Origin: Ophiothrix spiculata
Lineage: Eukaryota; Echinodermata; Ophiuroidea; Amphilepidida; Ophiotrichidae
Length of the DNA: 30,992 nt
NCBI GenBank assembly: GCA_000969725.1
Contig: JXSR01S063768.1
Reading direction: 5' to 3' (one strand)
The translations under genes and the position numbers were made by a program. Positions 19,440-29,768 of the stretch are shown here, in pieces. The notes beneath the pieces are model-generated. The model had not been told where the DNA came from. It worked only from the letters and a program-made list of their open reading frames with translations, and ran no database searches. Positions within the stretch are counted from its first letter, which is position 1; each line of letters begins with the position of its first letter.

Positions 19440-19655
19440 ATTCTGGCAATAGTAGAAACTATTTCCCCTCAGTGATCTTAAGACTATCATACTATATATA
19501 TCCCTTCGGTCTCAGGATATAGTTTATAGTCTCAAGATCATCTTTGGGCAATAATATTACTATTGCCCTCATTAGTAGTCACTATAAGAATACTATTGCA
19601 CGAAGTGATCTTGAGACTATATACTATTTTTCAAGAGTATGATAGTCTCAGTCCA
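19440..19655. repeat. Compound foldback (palindromic) element
   Basis: A set of inverted copies of 'gatcttgagactata'. The inner arms are about 19526-19560 and 19587-19621, sharing 'tatagtctcaagatca' and a 'gcaata.tatt' motif. The outer arms are 'gatcttaagactatcatact' near 19474 and its complement near 19635-19651. Inside lies another small palindrome, GGGCAATA to TATTGCCC (19546-19568). This nested symmetry is typical of foldback-type MITEs. No coding capacity. Confidence 0.6.
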
Positions 19656-19837
19656 GTCAAGTGTGCAATGTTATCCATTCATAAACAAGGCTTCACTGTA
19701 CTCCTGAAAACTACATTTACAAGAACTAGATCGATCAATATGTCCATTTGTAGTTTACACAACAGCACCAAGGCTTGAACTCACAACGTCCTGATTAGGA
19801 TTCCTACACTATTTCACTGCACTGCAAGTTGCTTCTG

Positions 19838-20275
19838 TCACATTGGAAATGCATGAGGACATTTGCATGGTAACGGAAGGACAATCACAGAATTTTTCTG
19901 TATTTCAAACACATACATTGCCAAAATTGAATTGGATAAAGTAAAACTAATTCCATATTTATTTGAGTATACCTGAAAGAATTCATTTTCAACAGGAATT
20001 TTGTCATAAAAATTCCTCTGTCGCAAAATATGCATATTAATGAGGTCAGTTACGGAAGGACAGCAAAACGGACATGGTTTTTTCACCTTGAGTACATTTT
20101 TGAAAAATTTTATGAAATTTATGAAGACATTATTTTTCAAAGTTACTGAATGCATTGCTTGGTGTTTCTGCAATAGTTTGCCACATTCCACTTCAACATA
20201 TTCCCTACACTTATGTTTTAACAATGTAAAATGCGAAGGGATCATGGTAACGGAAGGACGGTAACGGAAGGACAA
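19838..20275 (-). CDS. Doubtful 145-codon frame overlapping a repeated 14-mer
   Basis: This is the longest uninterrupted frame in the window apart from frames padded by N. I recognise no family. The product would be basic, with scattered Cys (paired 'CPFCCPS' near the middle) and no signal peptide or membrane span. 'PSVT' occurs twice because the DNA carries repeats of GGTAACGGAAGGAC (19869, 20049 as a variant, 20246, 20260). A frame this long is not very improbable by chance in 31 kb of AT-rich DNA read six ways, and no splice-linked exon, poly-A signal or copy in another unit supports it. It more likely marks a fragment of an unknown repeat. Confidence 0.15.
   Translation of the reverse strand: MSFRYRPSVTMIPSHFTLLKHKCREYVEVECGKLLQKHQAMHSVTLKNNVFINFIKFFKNVLKVKKPCPFCCPSVTDLINMHILRQRNFYDKIPVENEFFQVYSNKYGISFTLSNSILAMYVFEIQKNSVIVLPLPCKCPHAFPM
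19869..20275. repeat. Four copies of GGTAACGGAAGGAC motif
   Basis: Exact copies are at 19869-19882, 20246-20259 and 20260-20273 (the last two directly tandem), with a variant 'gttacggaaggaca' at 20049-20062. All are in the same orientation. The outermost copies share the context 'cat' before and 'aat' after. The motif's GC content stands out in this AT-rich stretch. Confidence 0.85.
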
Positions 20276-20695
20276 TTTGTCCGCTGATTTTTGGGTGCAC
20301 TGAACCGTAAAGCCTGGTCAGGATTAACAAAAAATACAACCTCATGTGTAAATTTGATCCTTATTTAAGCCATTTAGAACAATAACACCAAAGTAAACAA
20401 CCAAGAATGGATTGAAAAAATTAAATAAAAATTACTACTTTTCATTATGAAAATCAAGAAATTTGACCAAAAATTAGGTTTTTTAAAGAAATTTCATAGA
20501 CATTTTTGTTCAGTCTTTTCAAAATTAGGTTCATTTTAAAGAGCTTCAAAATAGCTTCTTTTGATACCAAATATATGGTGGTAGCATTTTTCATTAGTTA
20601 CATCCTTTTTTCAATATTTTTCTCATGTCCACTTTTTCGTGAAAATGGCCATAACAAAAGTAATGGTATGGCAACTCTCTCTGTGACAAACAACA

Positions 20696-20881
20696 CCAGA
20701 ACCTACCAAGGTCGACCCATTTTCATTTCACCAAATCTCTATTTCATATTGATTAAACTAATTAATATGGAAGTATGATGGCAGACAAAGCTGCTAAGAA
20801 TACTGCAGCAGACACAAAACAAACATTTTTATAAAAGCAGAGAGACGGAAAAGGGTTCATTTCAACTGCTTGCAGCAACTT
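20696..20881 (+). promoter_or_regulatory. Conserved TATA-containing block, unit 2
   Basis: Counterpart of 8131-8316. TATAAAAG is at 20830-20837, and downstream 'cagagagacggaaaaggg' is unchanged. The unit 3 copy would lie beyond the window edge, so conservation can be judged from two copies only. Confidence 0.35.
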
Positions 20882-21627
20882 TCCCGTTTTTTCACTATCT
20901 TTTTAAGGTGTAAAATAGTACAAAATTGTTATATCCCAATGATATACTAATAACCACATTAATTGGCATTTGTTTCTAATACCCTAGATTCCATGTGGGC
21001 CACAAAACTTTATAGAATATGTCAAAATACACATAAAATATACTTTGCTCATCATCAGTACTGTTTTGTCACATTCACAAAGTTTGAAGCCAAATCCCTA
21101 TCATGAATTCTATGTTGCGCCTTATAATACCCATATCTCATATCGCTTACGAGAAGGTTGACCTCAAAGCTTACACTGGGTGTGCAAGAGTACATTATTT
21201 ATGAGGAATAGACTATTTAAAACACAATGTGAATTCAAGCCAACACAATATGAATTTCATTCACACATAAAATCAAACTATCCGAACTGATATGATCCAA
21301 TTTCAGAGCTTTGACTCAACAGCAGATTTCTGCTCCATTTCCCCAGTCGTCATCCCATATCAAATGTTTATCAAACCCAATGATGCATACAGATGTGGAA
21401 AGCTTGACAAAAATAGCTTTGAAAAGCAGACTTAAAACAAACACAGTTGCACTAACTGTCATAGGAAAGACTCGCATACGGGGCGACAAGTGCATTAATC
21501 CATTTCTACAAGCGGAAGAACTTTTCAAGTAGGGCTTGTCAAGCAGTACGAGTAGACTTTCTGTTTTCATCATAAAATTTTGACAGTTTAAATGATTGAA
21601 TGATGTACATGAACATAGTTAAAACAA
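20882..21627. repeat. Unit 2 segment matching 8.32-9.03 kb
   Basis: Patchy match to unit 1, strongest at 21437-21525. The overlapping frames at 21311-21532 (plus) and 21316-21573 (minus) are not preserved in unit 1, where an in-frame stop ('gatgaggaaagc') and indels interrupt them. No gene. Confidence 0.6.
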
Positions 21628-21800
21628 TAAGGCCCATATTCAAGAAAGGTGTTTAACTAAACCACGGTTTTAAGTCTCATCAACAGCTAAGCTCATTGAA
21701 CTGTTCCGCTTGAAAGCTGCAATGGTGCATATCATAATGGACAGTTGATGTTCAGTTAAACCATGGTTTAGATAAACACCTTTCTGGAATACGGGCCTTA
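21628..21800. mobile_element. 173-bp palindromic MITE
   Basis: The left end TAAGGCCCATATTCAAGAAA and the right end's complement TAAGGCCCGTATTCCAGAAA continue as inverted repeats for about 43 bp through 'ggtgttta' and 'taaaccatggttt' or 'taaaccacggttt'. The remaining ~85-bp loop has a further small inversion (catcaac / gttgatg). It is absent from unit 1. The end sequence and the TAA/TTA border would fit a Harbinger-like element, but the target duplication cannot be set apart from the ends. Confidence 0.78.
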
Positions 21801-22320
21801 ATATGTACTAGCAATTAAATTTCAATAGACCCAATGTCATGAAATTAAAATGCCCGTATCAAAGGAAATATTTCACAATGATTTTAATTTCAAACTACAA
21901 TTGGACAAAACTAAAATTGGCCTTAAAAGCTCAGATTAAAAATGTGTTAGATGTTACATGCAAAAATATTTATGGTTTGAAAGTATTTTATATGCAAGCA
22001 GGTACTACCTTTGTACAGCCTAATATACAATCAAATTTATGACGTATTGATTTATGAGCATTTTTTGAGCCTCAGATTTGGAAAAAATAAGGCGTGTCAG
22101 TTGAGCATCACAAAAAACATAAATGAAATGAAATGATTAGACAAAATCTTCCTTTGAACCTGAACAATCAGAACAAGTCTATATTAATTATCAAAAACAA
22201 AATAACTTACCTATTGATAGTAAAGATGTCCACACAGTTGAGTCAAGGTACATGGAACAAAACAGAACAGAGAAATAGTAGGTTTAGAATCATGTCAAAA
22301 CAATGGAATTTCTTACAGTA
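21801..22320. other. Unit 2 stretch, partly matching unit 1
   Basis: About 22195-22320 matches 9190-9350 ('taaagatgtccac' against 'caaagatgtccat', 'ggtacatgga', 'aacagagaaa'). 21801-22190 is not clearly alignable. Frames 21839-22042 and 22133-22321 have no domain and no counterpart. Confidence 0.5.
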
Positions 22321-22822
22321 AAGGCCTAGATATACTTTGTCATTTTTACCATCTTAAAAATCCATAGAGCTGAATGCATATTGACCTCAAGTTCCTAGAC
22401 GATATTATCGATCGGGATAATCCGCTAAAACTACAAATAGAATGATAAAAAATCAAGACGGTGATAAAAATTTCAAATGAAAATGTTTCTCTTTGGAGAA
22501 AAATCAGAAAATCTTTTCAGCAGAATAAAATCCACAATACCTGTCAAGGACATATTTCAGATTATAATGAAAAGACTAAGGTAATTATGATATTGTTCTC
22601 GACCTAATGAGATTGATCAATGCCCCATTGAACACCATCATGAAACAATTTCATAAATGGTGAAACATTTTACTCCATGGCAAAAATTTTACACCATGAG
22701 AAAAAATCAAAATGAAAATTTTCATTCCGAATGAAATTTTAACATAGTGGTGAAAATGTAACACCATGAGAAAAATTCTGAATGAAAATGACTACAAAAA
22801 TGACAAAGTATATATAGGCCTT
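22321..22822. mobile_element. ~500-bp element with 25-bp inverted ends and internal palindromes
   Basis: The left end AAGGCCTAGATATACTTTGT and the right end's complement AAGGCCTATATATACTTTGT differ at one position and continue with 'cattttt'. The interior has two copies of 'acaccatgagaaaaa' (22691, 22761), a related 'actccatggcaaaaa' (22672), and a foldback 'aaaattttcattc / gaatgaaatttt'. Unit 1 shows only a vaguely similar left end ('tattgactcattttt') and lacks the rest. The target duplication is unresolved. No coding capacity. Confidence 0.62.
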
Positions 22823-24490
22823 AATGCATATTGCCCTAATTTAGAACTAGTAGTAAAGTTGTTAAACTGATAAACTTGAATTCCAAGAATCAGCCATTTT
22901 TTCCTGATCAATCAAATGCATATTATTTTGTACAAGGAAGAACCCAAAAATAAAGTAAACGATAGGTGATAAGAATCAAAACAGGAATGTCCATAAATAC
23001 TTGACACATGTGCCTTGTACTGCATCACATAGGATTCCAATCATGTCTCATATGAAGACTCAGCCAGGTGCATAATTAGTCAGCAAAATGGTGAAATGTT
23101 ATGCTTGAATTCTACAATTTCACAAATTCTTTATGTCATCCAGACGGAACCTGAACTAGTTTCTGAAATAGCTGAACGTGTTTAGGAAATTGTAAATAAA
23201 CTTGCATCCCAATTTTACACCTAGATTTCTTGAGGATTTCTTTTTGTTGTAACAACTTTAATTTTTTTCTAGTACGTAGAGTTATTTGTGTCCTGGGCTA
23301 ATGACTCATTCAATGACACTATAAATCTGTAACAGAGAACACCCCAAATCAAATGTCTGGCAGACCAACACTGCAGGGACTATACTGGACGTTACACTAA
23401 CAGTTAGCTTAAAAAAGAAAAACAAAATCATCTCATAAGACAACAGCTTCAGTTTCATATCATCTTGCGGCTATATATGAGTTTGACATCGGTCACACAT
23501 AATACATGGTACAAACTCTTCTGCTGATATGACCAACCATCCCTCCCTTTCTTGCCTGGCTGGCACAATAACGGAAGTTATGGTAAATGTAGACTAAGAA
23601 TTGTTGATGAAAAGATAAACACAAAGATAACTTTGATTTGCTTATAACACATTTTTACAGTTATGTTTGAAAGTTTGCCAAATGAAATATAATAAACCAA
23701 CAAAGCATCGTACACCAACAATAAGTAACCCCTCACTGAAATATGTTTATCTTCAATATGGCATTGTTAGTCAGAGATCGTCTGAAATTGTCTAGTCACT
23801 TCTGAAAATGGGATTCTAAAATCATGCAAATGAAAGAACAGTAAATGCAAAGAGCTAAGTCAAAACATGATCTATCCTTTAATTTCATCTAATTATTTAA
23901 TAAAGATCATCTTTGATATGTTATTTGTAAATATCTTAGATTAGATCATGGGTTCAAGGGTGTTGTTGTTCATAGATTAAGTATTATGCATAATTTTTAG
24001 AGTTGGATCTATTACACAAAGAGTCTGAATCATCACAATTTGAGGACGTTTGTCTCTGAATACATCTTCTGTCAATTTGGATTTGTTTGATTAATATAAA
24101 GTCACATATAATCCTCAGTGGGCAGCTTGGGTATTGGTTATAGGAATTGGAAGGAAGTTGTCTATCAAAGAAGTAACGGATTAGCAATAAAACCTTGTTC
24201 AAAATGAAATCATGACATACTATCTTATATCTCATTGCCAATTGCACAGAAGCAAAAATGTTCAACCTGTCCTAAATGTCAGATTACTTGAGGCAACAAG
24301 GCATAAGACATGAATGCTGAGTAATTCTTGACTGAATGATCTAAATCTGATTTGGGAAGAGTGCCTCCAGGGAATTCATGGTTTTCATTAGAAGTTTTCC
24401 TCAATTTGACATCTTACTCTCTTGACTCATAACTGCAACAGGGAAAAATATTTACCTCTCCTTATCTGGACAATGAAAACACAAACACTT
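22823..24490. repeat. Right end of unit 2, homologous to 10.0-11.89 kb
   Basis: It contains the 37-bp core (23052-23088), the intact TA target of the unit 1 MITE (23157-23158) and the well-matched terminal patch 24246-24474. The 93-codon minus frame at 23984-24265 has no domain and no equivalent in unit 1. No RNA gene is seen. Confidence 0.65.
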
Positions 24491-24499
24491 TTTGAATGC

Positions 24500-24990
24500 T
24501 GATGACAGGTACTGAGGAATTTATTCATGCACTAATAGTGAAGTCTTTATATTTACTTTATATATAGCTTATTACAAATGCTACATCATCAAATTACTTT
24601 AAGAAATATTTCTAAGAATAAAATGATTGGTGACATTGAAAACTTGATTTTTGACCGATCAGGGGATTTCTCTGAAGAGTCAAGAATTGAATAAGCTTAA
24701 TTATGCATACTTGTTTAATTTTATCCCATGCATTAAAGCCATCTCAAGACCCTCGCAGCAATGATATCTAATCTTGACTTTGGGTGTCATGGAACAAGTA
24801 TCTCCTGTATAGACCACAAAATGCAAATACAGGAAACCACATGGAAATCCCCAGCGGCTCTCTACGATGCCTCAACTCACTCCTTGCTAACTACCATATC
24901 TCCTATATGCCATTTCTTATTAGCCAAGATGACAAGATAAGGACTTTTCTAAATGTGACTATCCACCACAAATCTCCAGTAAAGTTGGCC
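24500..24990. repeat. Leader repeat, unit 3 copy
   Basis: Single copy, closest to copy b of unit 2. A 71-codon frame (24784-24999) spans it. It resembles the unit 1 and unit 2 frames only because the DNA is repeated, and it stops at indels elsewhere. Confidence 0.8.
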
Positions 24991-25500
24991 CCTGGTTGAC
25001 TATGTGTTACTGTATATCTTTTCTCATTAGCCAAGATGAAAAGATAAGGACTTTCCTAAAAGTGACTACCCACCACAAATCTAGAGTAAAGTTGGCCCCT
25101 GGTTGACTTTGTGTTACCATATCTTCTATATGCCATTTCTTATTAGCTAAGATGACAAGATAAGGACTTTTCTAAATGTGACTATCCACCACAAATCTAC
25201 AGTTAAGTTGGTCACTGGTTGACTTTGTGTTACTGTATCTCCTATATACCATTTCTTATTAGCCAAGATGACAAGATAAGGACTTTTCTAAATTTGGCTA
25301 TCCACCACAAATCTACAGTTAAGTTGGTCACTGGTTGACTTTGTGTTACTGTATCTCCTATATACCATTTCTTATTAGCCAAGATGACAAGATAAGGACT
25401 TTCCTAAATGTGGCTATCCACCACAAATCTACAGTTAAGTTGATCACTGGTTGACTTTGTGTTACCGTATCTCCTATATGTCATTTCCCATTAGCAAAGA
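24892..25500 (+). repeat. 116-bp minisatellite, ~5.3 copies, expanded only in unit 3
   Basis: Monomers begin at 24892, 25008, 25115, 25231, 25347 and 25462 (last one partial), with spacings of 116, 107, 116, 116 and 115. Each reads 'taccatatctcctata...' through 'gccaagatgacaagataagg' to 'ctggttgactttgtgt'. The monomers at 25231 and 25347 are nearly identical, indicating the latest duplication. Unit 2 has about 1.4 monomers (12752-12920) and unit 1 about one (715-830). Confidence 0.92.
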
Positions 25501-27243
25501 TAGTATATGGTGAGGAATTAAGACTTTCATAAATCAGTTATTTAATCATAATAATAAATTATAGAAATATCTGGTTTTGTGCATCATTAAAAACAAGCTA
25601 TGTCTCCCTAAAGATGACATAATGAGGAAGCACTCTTTCCTTTATAACTTTATCACTTATATCTTTGTTAATAAGCCCTGTAAAACTTGAACTCTTCAAC
25701 TCTTCTTATTGGGACTTATTAAGTTGTCTCCTTTCAACCAACTGTAATTTATCACATGAGCTAAATATTCTAATCATCTTGACTTAAACACATTCTCTCA
25801 CTTCTTAGTTAATAGGTGTTACGGTAGTGTCAATCTATCATAACTGTTTGTTGTGTGACATTACTATACCTCATAAATATTTATTAGGAAAACACGAAAC
25901 ACAATTGGTCAGTTAAACCTGATGCGCATGACAGTATTTTGCCTACTTCCCCTAAGTCCGCGTAACACCCAGGGGAAAAATTACTGCACCCCTACTATCG
26001 CACCCCGTAATCATATTATTTATGAGTTAGAAATTCATACGGTGACCGAGAAGAATGGACATTTTTGGGTGATTTTTTTATGTGTTAACACCACATTCGG
26101 TGATATATTCATGAGATATAGTAAAACAAATACAAACGGGTTTATTTCGAGAAGTATTGAAAATTCCTGATCCCCATTGTTGTGACGGTCAAATGTTAAA
26201 GGGACTGCCATCATCCAGATTCTGAGACAGGTTTATAAGTCCAAATTCTGTTTGAGATAATTGATGGCTGCATAGCATATATACATGAGGAAGTTGCTGT
26301 AAATTATCTTTAAAATGTGTTTGATGATCCAAATAATAACAGTGCTTTAAGTATAAATTGGGTTTTGAGAAAGTTCTGGATGGTTTTCTTAATAGTATTG
26401 TAACAGGAAAAGCAACGGTAGCTTAAATATTTAACATGGCTGATTACGACTTTTCTGGTCTAATAGGTCTCATCTCTGTATCTAGTTTAATGCAATAAGT
26501 CAAATGCAGTCCACTTTTTGTACCAAGGGATTTTTATTGTCAGTAAGTCAGTCAATTATTCAAGGCTATTGCATGGGTAATGGTCACTTATCTGTCATTC
26601 CTGCGATTGAATTACAAGTAACATCTATGAATAAAACATTGCGTCTTCTTGATGTAATTACTTTCTGAGTGAATTAAAACAACAGATATCACATTCCCAG
26701 ATGTGGATAGGGGACTCACTTGGAAACAGTAACACTCTTCACAAGTAGGGGTTCGTAAAATACCTCTGCTGTGATGGCATAACAGAGGAGACATTTTCGT
26801 AAATTTTCCAGAAATTTTTCAACTTTTCTGTCAAATTTTTAACTTCTATCACTTATATTTCACATCTGAGAATAAATTTAACAATAATTATAATAACAAT
26901 GAATCACATTTATAGCCCATAAAATAACAAGAACTCTAAAGTGCATGAACAGACAAAGACAGAAATTTAAATGGAACGAAACAAATTAAATAGGAAATGC
27001 GGTTATATATGATGAATTCTTGATCATTGATCAGTCACTCATGGCTGTTCCACTTTATTCCCTAAAATGAAACATTACTTGTGCATGAAGTGATAAATCA
27101 TGACTTTTTTATTTGAATTTTGTCTTAAAATTAAAAAAAAAATTTCTATCTCTGTGGAAACTTAAAGAATTGGAGTGATTCTAGGCGTACTTCTTAGATA
27201 TGACGCCATATGGATAATTAGTGTGAATGAGTATACTAATTTC
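25501..27243. repeat. Unit 3 segment matching unit 2
   Basis: 25501-25810 matches 12920-13220, and 25815-27243 matches 14101-15523. It lacks the unit 2 private insert at the junction. Empty site of the nested transposon: 26722-26730. Frames 25922-26170 and 26612-26794 are not kept open in unit 2 in full. No gene. Confidence 0.75.
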
Positions 27244-27602
27244 TTTTTTTGGTGATTATGCTCCATGGTTTTTCATTGGTTTCTTCGTTAGTTTATCATT
27301 TCTAATCGTCTCAGGCCATTTGATATTCAGAATTCTTTTCAGAAAGAATCTTTGAAGGATGTCTATTTTCTGTTCAAGTTTCTTTGTGAGTGTCCAGAGT
27401 TCGCTATTATACATGAAAATACTCCTTACATATACATTTAATGCTCGTATCTTTTTTTGGAGTTCAGAGTTTTTTGTGGCTGAAGATATCTTTGAGTTGG
27501 TTGAAAGCAGCAATAGCAAGTCTTTTCCTTCTGGCGATATCGTCTTCTGTGTTGAGAAGAGTTCCCAAATATTTGCATTTCTTCCAGCCCTTGTTCCCTT
27601 TT
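27244..27602 (-). mobile_element. LINE (non-LTR retrotransposon) insertion, 5'-truncated, private to unit 3
   Basis: About 359 bp replaces roughly 40 bp of the sequence found at 15524-15562 in unit 2. The left edge is a T7 run (27244-27250), i.e. a short poly-A at the 3' end of a minus-strand insertion, directly after the shared 'aatttc'. The right edge meets the shared 'cttttc.actgccac'. It encodes only the end of the reverse-transcriptase polyprotein (next entry). The missing target bases suggest insertion with a small deletion, or later loss. Confidence 0.85.
27256..27601 (-). pseudogene. C-terminal fragment of a LINE reverse-transcriptase polyprotein, frameshifted
   Basis: The N-terminal part reads in one frame from about 27601 to 27480 and contains KYLGTLLNTEDDIARRK and AFNQLKDIF. 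The rest is in another frame (27519 down to 27256) with SIFMYNSELWTLTKKLEQ and LKRILNIKW, ending in a stop just before the T-run. The frames switch in the A-rich stretch near 27470-27490. These motifs are characteristic of the region after the palm domain in RTE-like endonuclease/reverse-transcriptase elements. The catalytic YxDD box and the endonuclease are absent. It is dead sequence and shows that active LINEs existed after units 2 and 3 separated. Confidence 0.85.
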
Positions 27603-29126
27603 CTTTTCAACTGCCACTGAAAAATCTAAGAAAACATTTTTGTGCAAAACAAACTAACAACAACTATAGCTTTCAAATTTTTATGTAACTAAAAGGCAGA
27701 ATCTATGTCAGAGTCAACATAGTCAACAAATCGCCAAAGTCTTTCAACTTACATTTTCCCTCTAACTTTCCTTTAAGCTGAATTCAAATCAAGGCATACA
27801 TCCTCATGTCATCTTAAAATGTCTCTCTCCTTTCATAAAACACAACAAAATCTGAGCCCAAGAAAAAATCTTGGTATTTGTAAGTGTCTATCACGGCTAT
27901 ATTTGGGATCACTCAAACTTTGAATATCTTTGACAAATTGGGTTAAGATCTACTCAAATTCGCAAATACATAGAGTGATCATGTGACTATGCATATATGT
28001 TTATACATGACAAGTACACACATCACTTCATAAATTTGTCAGATATCTTGCTCATTTTAAGAAACATTGGGGATGAGGTGATGAGAGGCACTTCTTCCAT
28101 TGAGGTACATAGAGGAATTCGCAACTTTGCTCCATTCTTACAAGGCTACAATTTCTCTGTAAAGTGCCAACAGATAACTCTACCATCCTTAAGTTATGCT
28201 TGTAAAACACATCAGTCATAAATACTTAGATTGAAATTCAACTTTTTGCCAAAAACTCCAAAATGTTTTGCATCAACCAATCCTAAAAAGGCAAATTCTG
28301 CAGCAAGACAACTTTGGTCAAGATGATGTTGCTTGCTACAGCTCCATATGACAAAGTGATGCAAGATCCTGAAACCATTTACCATACGACAAGATAGCTC
28401 TATATACTACTGATTTACACAAATGATTTTAAGTTTGGCTTCAATGAAGACGTACATAGAGAAGTTTGCATAGTTCACTGTAACCCTAACCTTTGTTTAA
28501 AATAATCATTGCTAAGTTGAATCAGACATCTATTTGTGTAAAAGCTTTATGAATTCCAACATTAAGGTCTAATTATTCAAGAGTTTAAATGGTCGGTCTC
28601 AGTGTTCCCGCTAAGGTTTTTGAACTTATGCCAATTAAAGCAATTTTGACAAAGTTCAAGAGGTGCTTGCCCTAAAATCATTAGCTGTGACTGAAAATTG
28701 GCTCAAAAAAAGTTAGACAAATATCTTTCTCACTCATTTTCAGAAATTTGTAGCGCCAATTTTCACCGCTCCTGCGCCTTAGCAGGAAGATGGGTCGGTC
28801 TTATATATAGGTCTCAGGTCTTATTGTATAGGTCACATGTTCAAATTGTTTGTTAGTACTCAATCGATAAAATAAGCATAAACTCTATTGAACAATGAGT
28901 CTAACATAATGTGTGCCACGCTACTTATACTATGTTCAGATGAGTGATTTTTATAGAGTACAACTATGTTTTGTTTGACTAAAAAACTGCAGTTTGTTTT
29001 AAATAATGGCAGAATTAGATGAAAATGCCATGACTTTCCTAAACAAAAACAACTCGCTCAAATCCAATCACGTTTAACTATACATGCTTCTAAAAACAAA
29101 GCTCAAAGATTGAAGTCACAGAAATT
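27603..29126. repeat. Unit 3 segment matching 15.56-16.99 kb
   Basis: Close match to unit 2 throughout ('cacttcttccattgaggtac', 'gttcactgtaaccctaacct', 'tggtcggtctca'). The 74-codon frame at 27997-28221 is similar to 15900-16109 only as expected from DNA identity. A segment near 28780-28820 differs more strongly. No gene. Confidence 0.7.
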
Positions 29127-29398
29127 CGCGGTAACGCGACTGCGCCGTCTCCAGGGGAAAAAAATGAACTCTCAGGGAAAAAAGTAGGTAAGCTTGAAAA
29201 ATATATATATAGTGGAATAATAATAATAAAAATCACAAAAATTTCTAATGACAGATGACTTTTTCTGGCAGTATTGAATGATGAAATACATATAAATGAT
29301 CTAAATTTGGGGGTCAATGTCAAATTACGGTAAAAAACAAGCGACTATTTAGAGCGATTCTTGCATTTTTTCACAAATCTCACAGAAAATTCTCATCT
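29127..29398. other. ~270-bp insert private to unit 3, CpG-bearing at its left end
   Basis: Unit 2 passes from 'cagaaatt' (16997) to 'gtgcaataaaagg' (17024) with only a few bases between, while unit 3 has this block. Its first 25 bases hold several CpG ('cgcggtaacgcgactgcgcc'), striking in an AT-rich, CpG-poor region. A doubled 'cagggg(aaaaaa)' / 'cagggaaaaaa' motif follows. I see no inverted ends or poly-A tail. The 77-codon minus frame (29090-29323) has a hydrophobic run but no recognisable family. Confidence 0.5.
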
Positions 29399-29638
29399 GC
29401 ACAATAAAAGTTCCCAGAAAGGTTAATTTTTTTTCTAGACCCAGCTGGGAATCTTGTTTTGGTATATATGTTTATAAAAAATACCATATGACATTGTTCG
29501 TTCAATATGACATAAGTCCTGCAATCCTACAAAATGAATGTACTTTTTAATGTCTCTATCCTTTGATGATTGAATAAGAAAACGTTAGACCTTGTTTTGC
29601 CTCCTATCGACTTGGAGACAATGTTGCTGAGAAGTCTT

Positions 29639-29768
29639 TAATTATGCACACCATATTCCTGTAATCCCACCGCTGATACTAATTGACTCAGACAAATTCC
29701 TAACAAGAAGTTCAAGGTTGCTAAGAAACTTAATATGTCAATCTTATAATCGTCTTAATTACTAATTG
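29639..29768. promoter_or_regulatory. 130-bp indel-free conserved block, unit 3
   Basis: Counterpart of 6314-6443, with 5 substitutions and no indel. TAATCC and TGACTCA are both retained. Confidence 0.5.

Larger units (their letters stand above)
18501..20690. other. ~2.2-kb stretch of unit 2 with no visible counterpart in unit 1
   Basis: Unit 1 has only about 0.8 kb in the equivalent interval and I see no clear alignment, so this is a private gain of unit 2 or a loss from unit 1. It contains a compound foldback element (19440-19655) and a region with four copies of a 14-mer (19869-20275), both listed separately. The frames at 19126-19335, 19563-19778 and 20506-20778 have no recognisable domain. 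The third crosses into the conserved block at 20696. Confidence 0.5.
11890..24490. repeat. Unit 2 of the ~12-kb tandem array
   Basis: This is the only unit with both ends inside the window. Its left end aligns with the start of unit 3 near 24490. Its right part (20.69 to 24.48 kb) aligns with the right part of unit 1 (8.13 to 11.89 kb). Unit 2 is clearly closer to unit 3 than to unit 1: long stretches such as 14.1 to 17.0 kb against 25.8 to 29.1 kb differ only by scattered substitutions and small indels. Its extra length comes from private insertions, annotated separately. Confidence 0.88.

Noticed and set aside
11890..24490. Units 2 and 3 as a haplotype duplication artefact of assembly
   Set aside because: They are separated by complete unit sequence, carry different private insertions, and both differ strongly from unit 1. 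The array cannot be explained by one allelic duplication, although long reads should still confirm it.
24892..25500. CRISPR-like array
   Set aside because: The whole 116-bp monomer is conserved without variable spacers. It is a minisatellite in a eukaryotic context.
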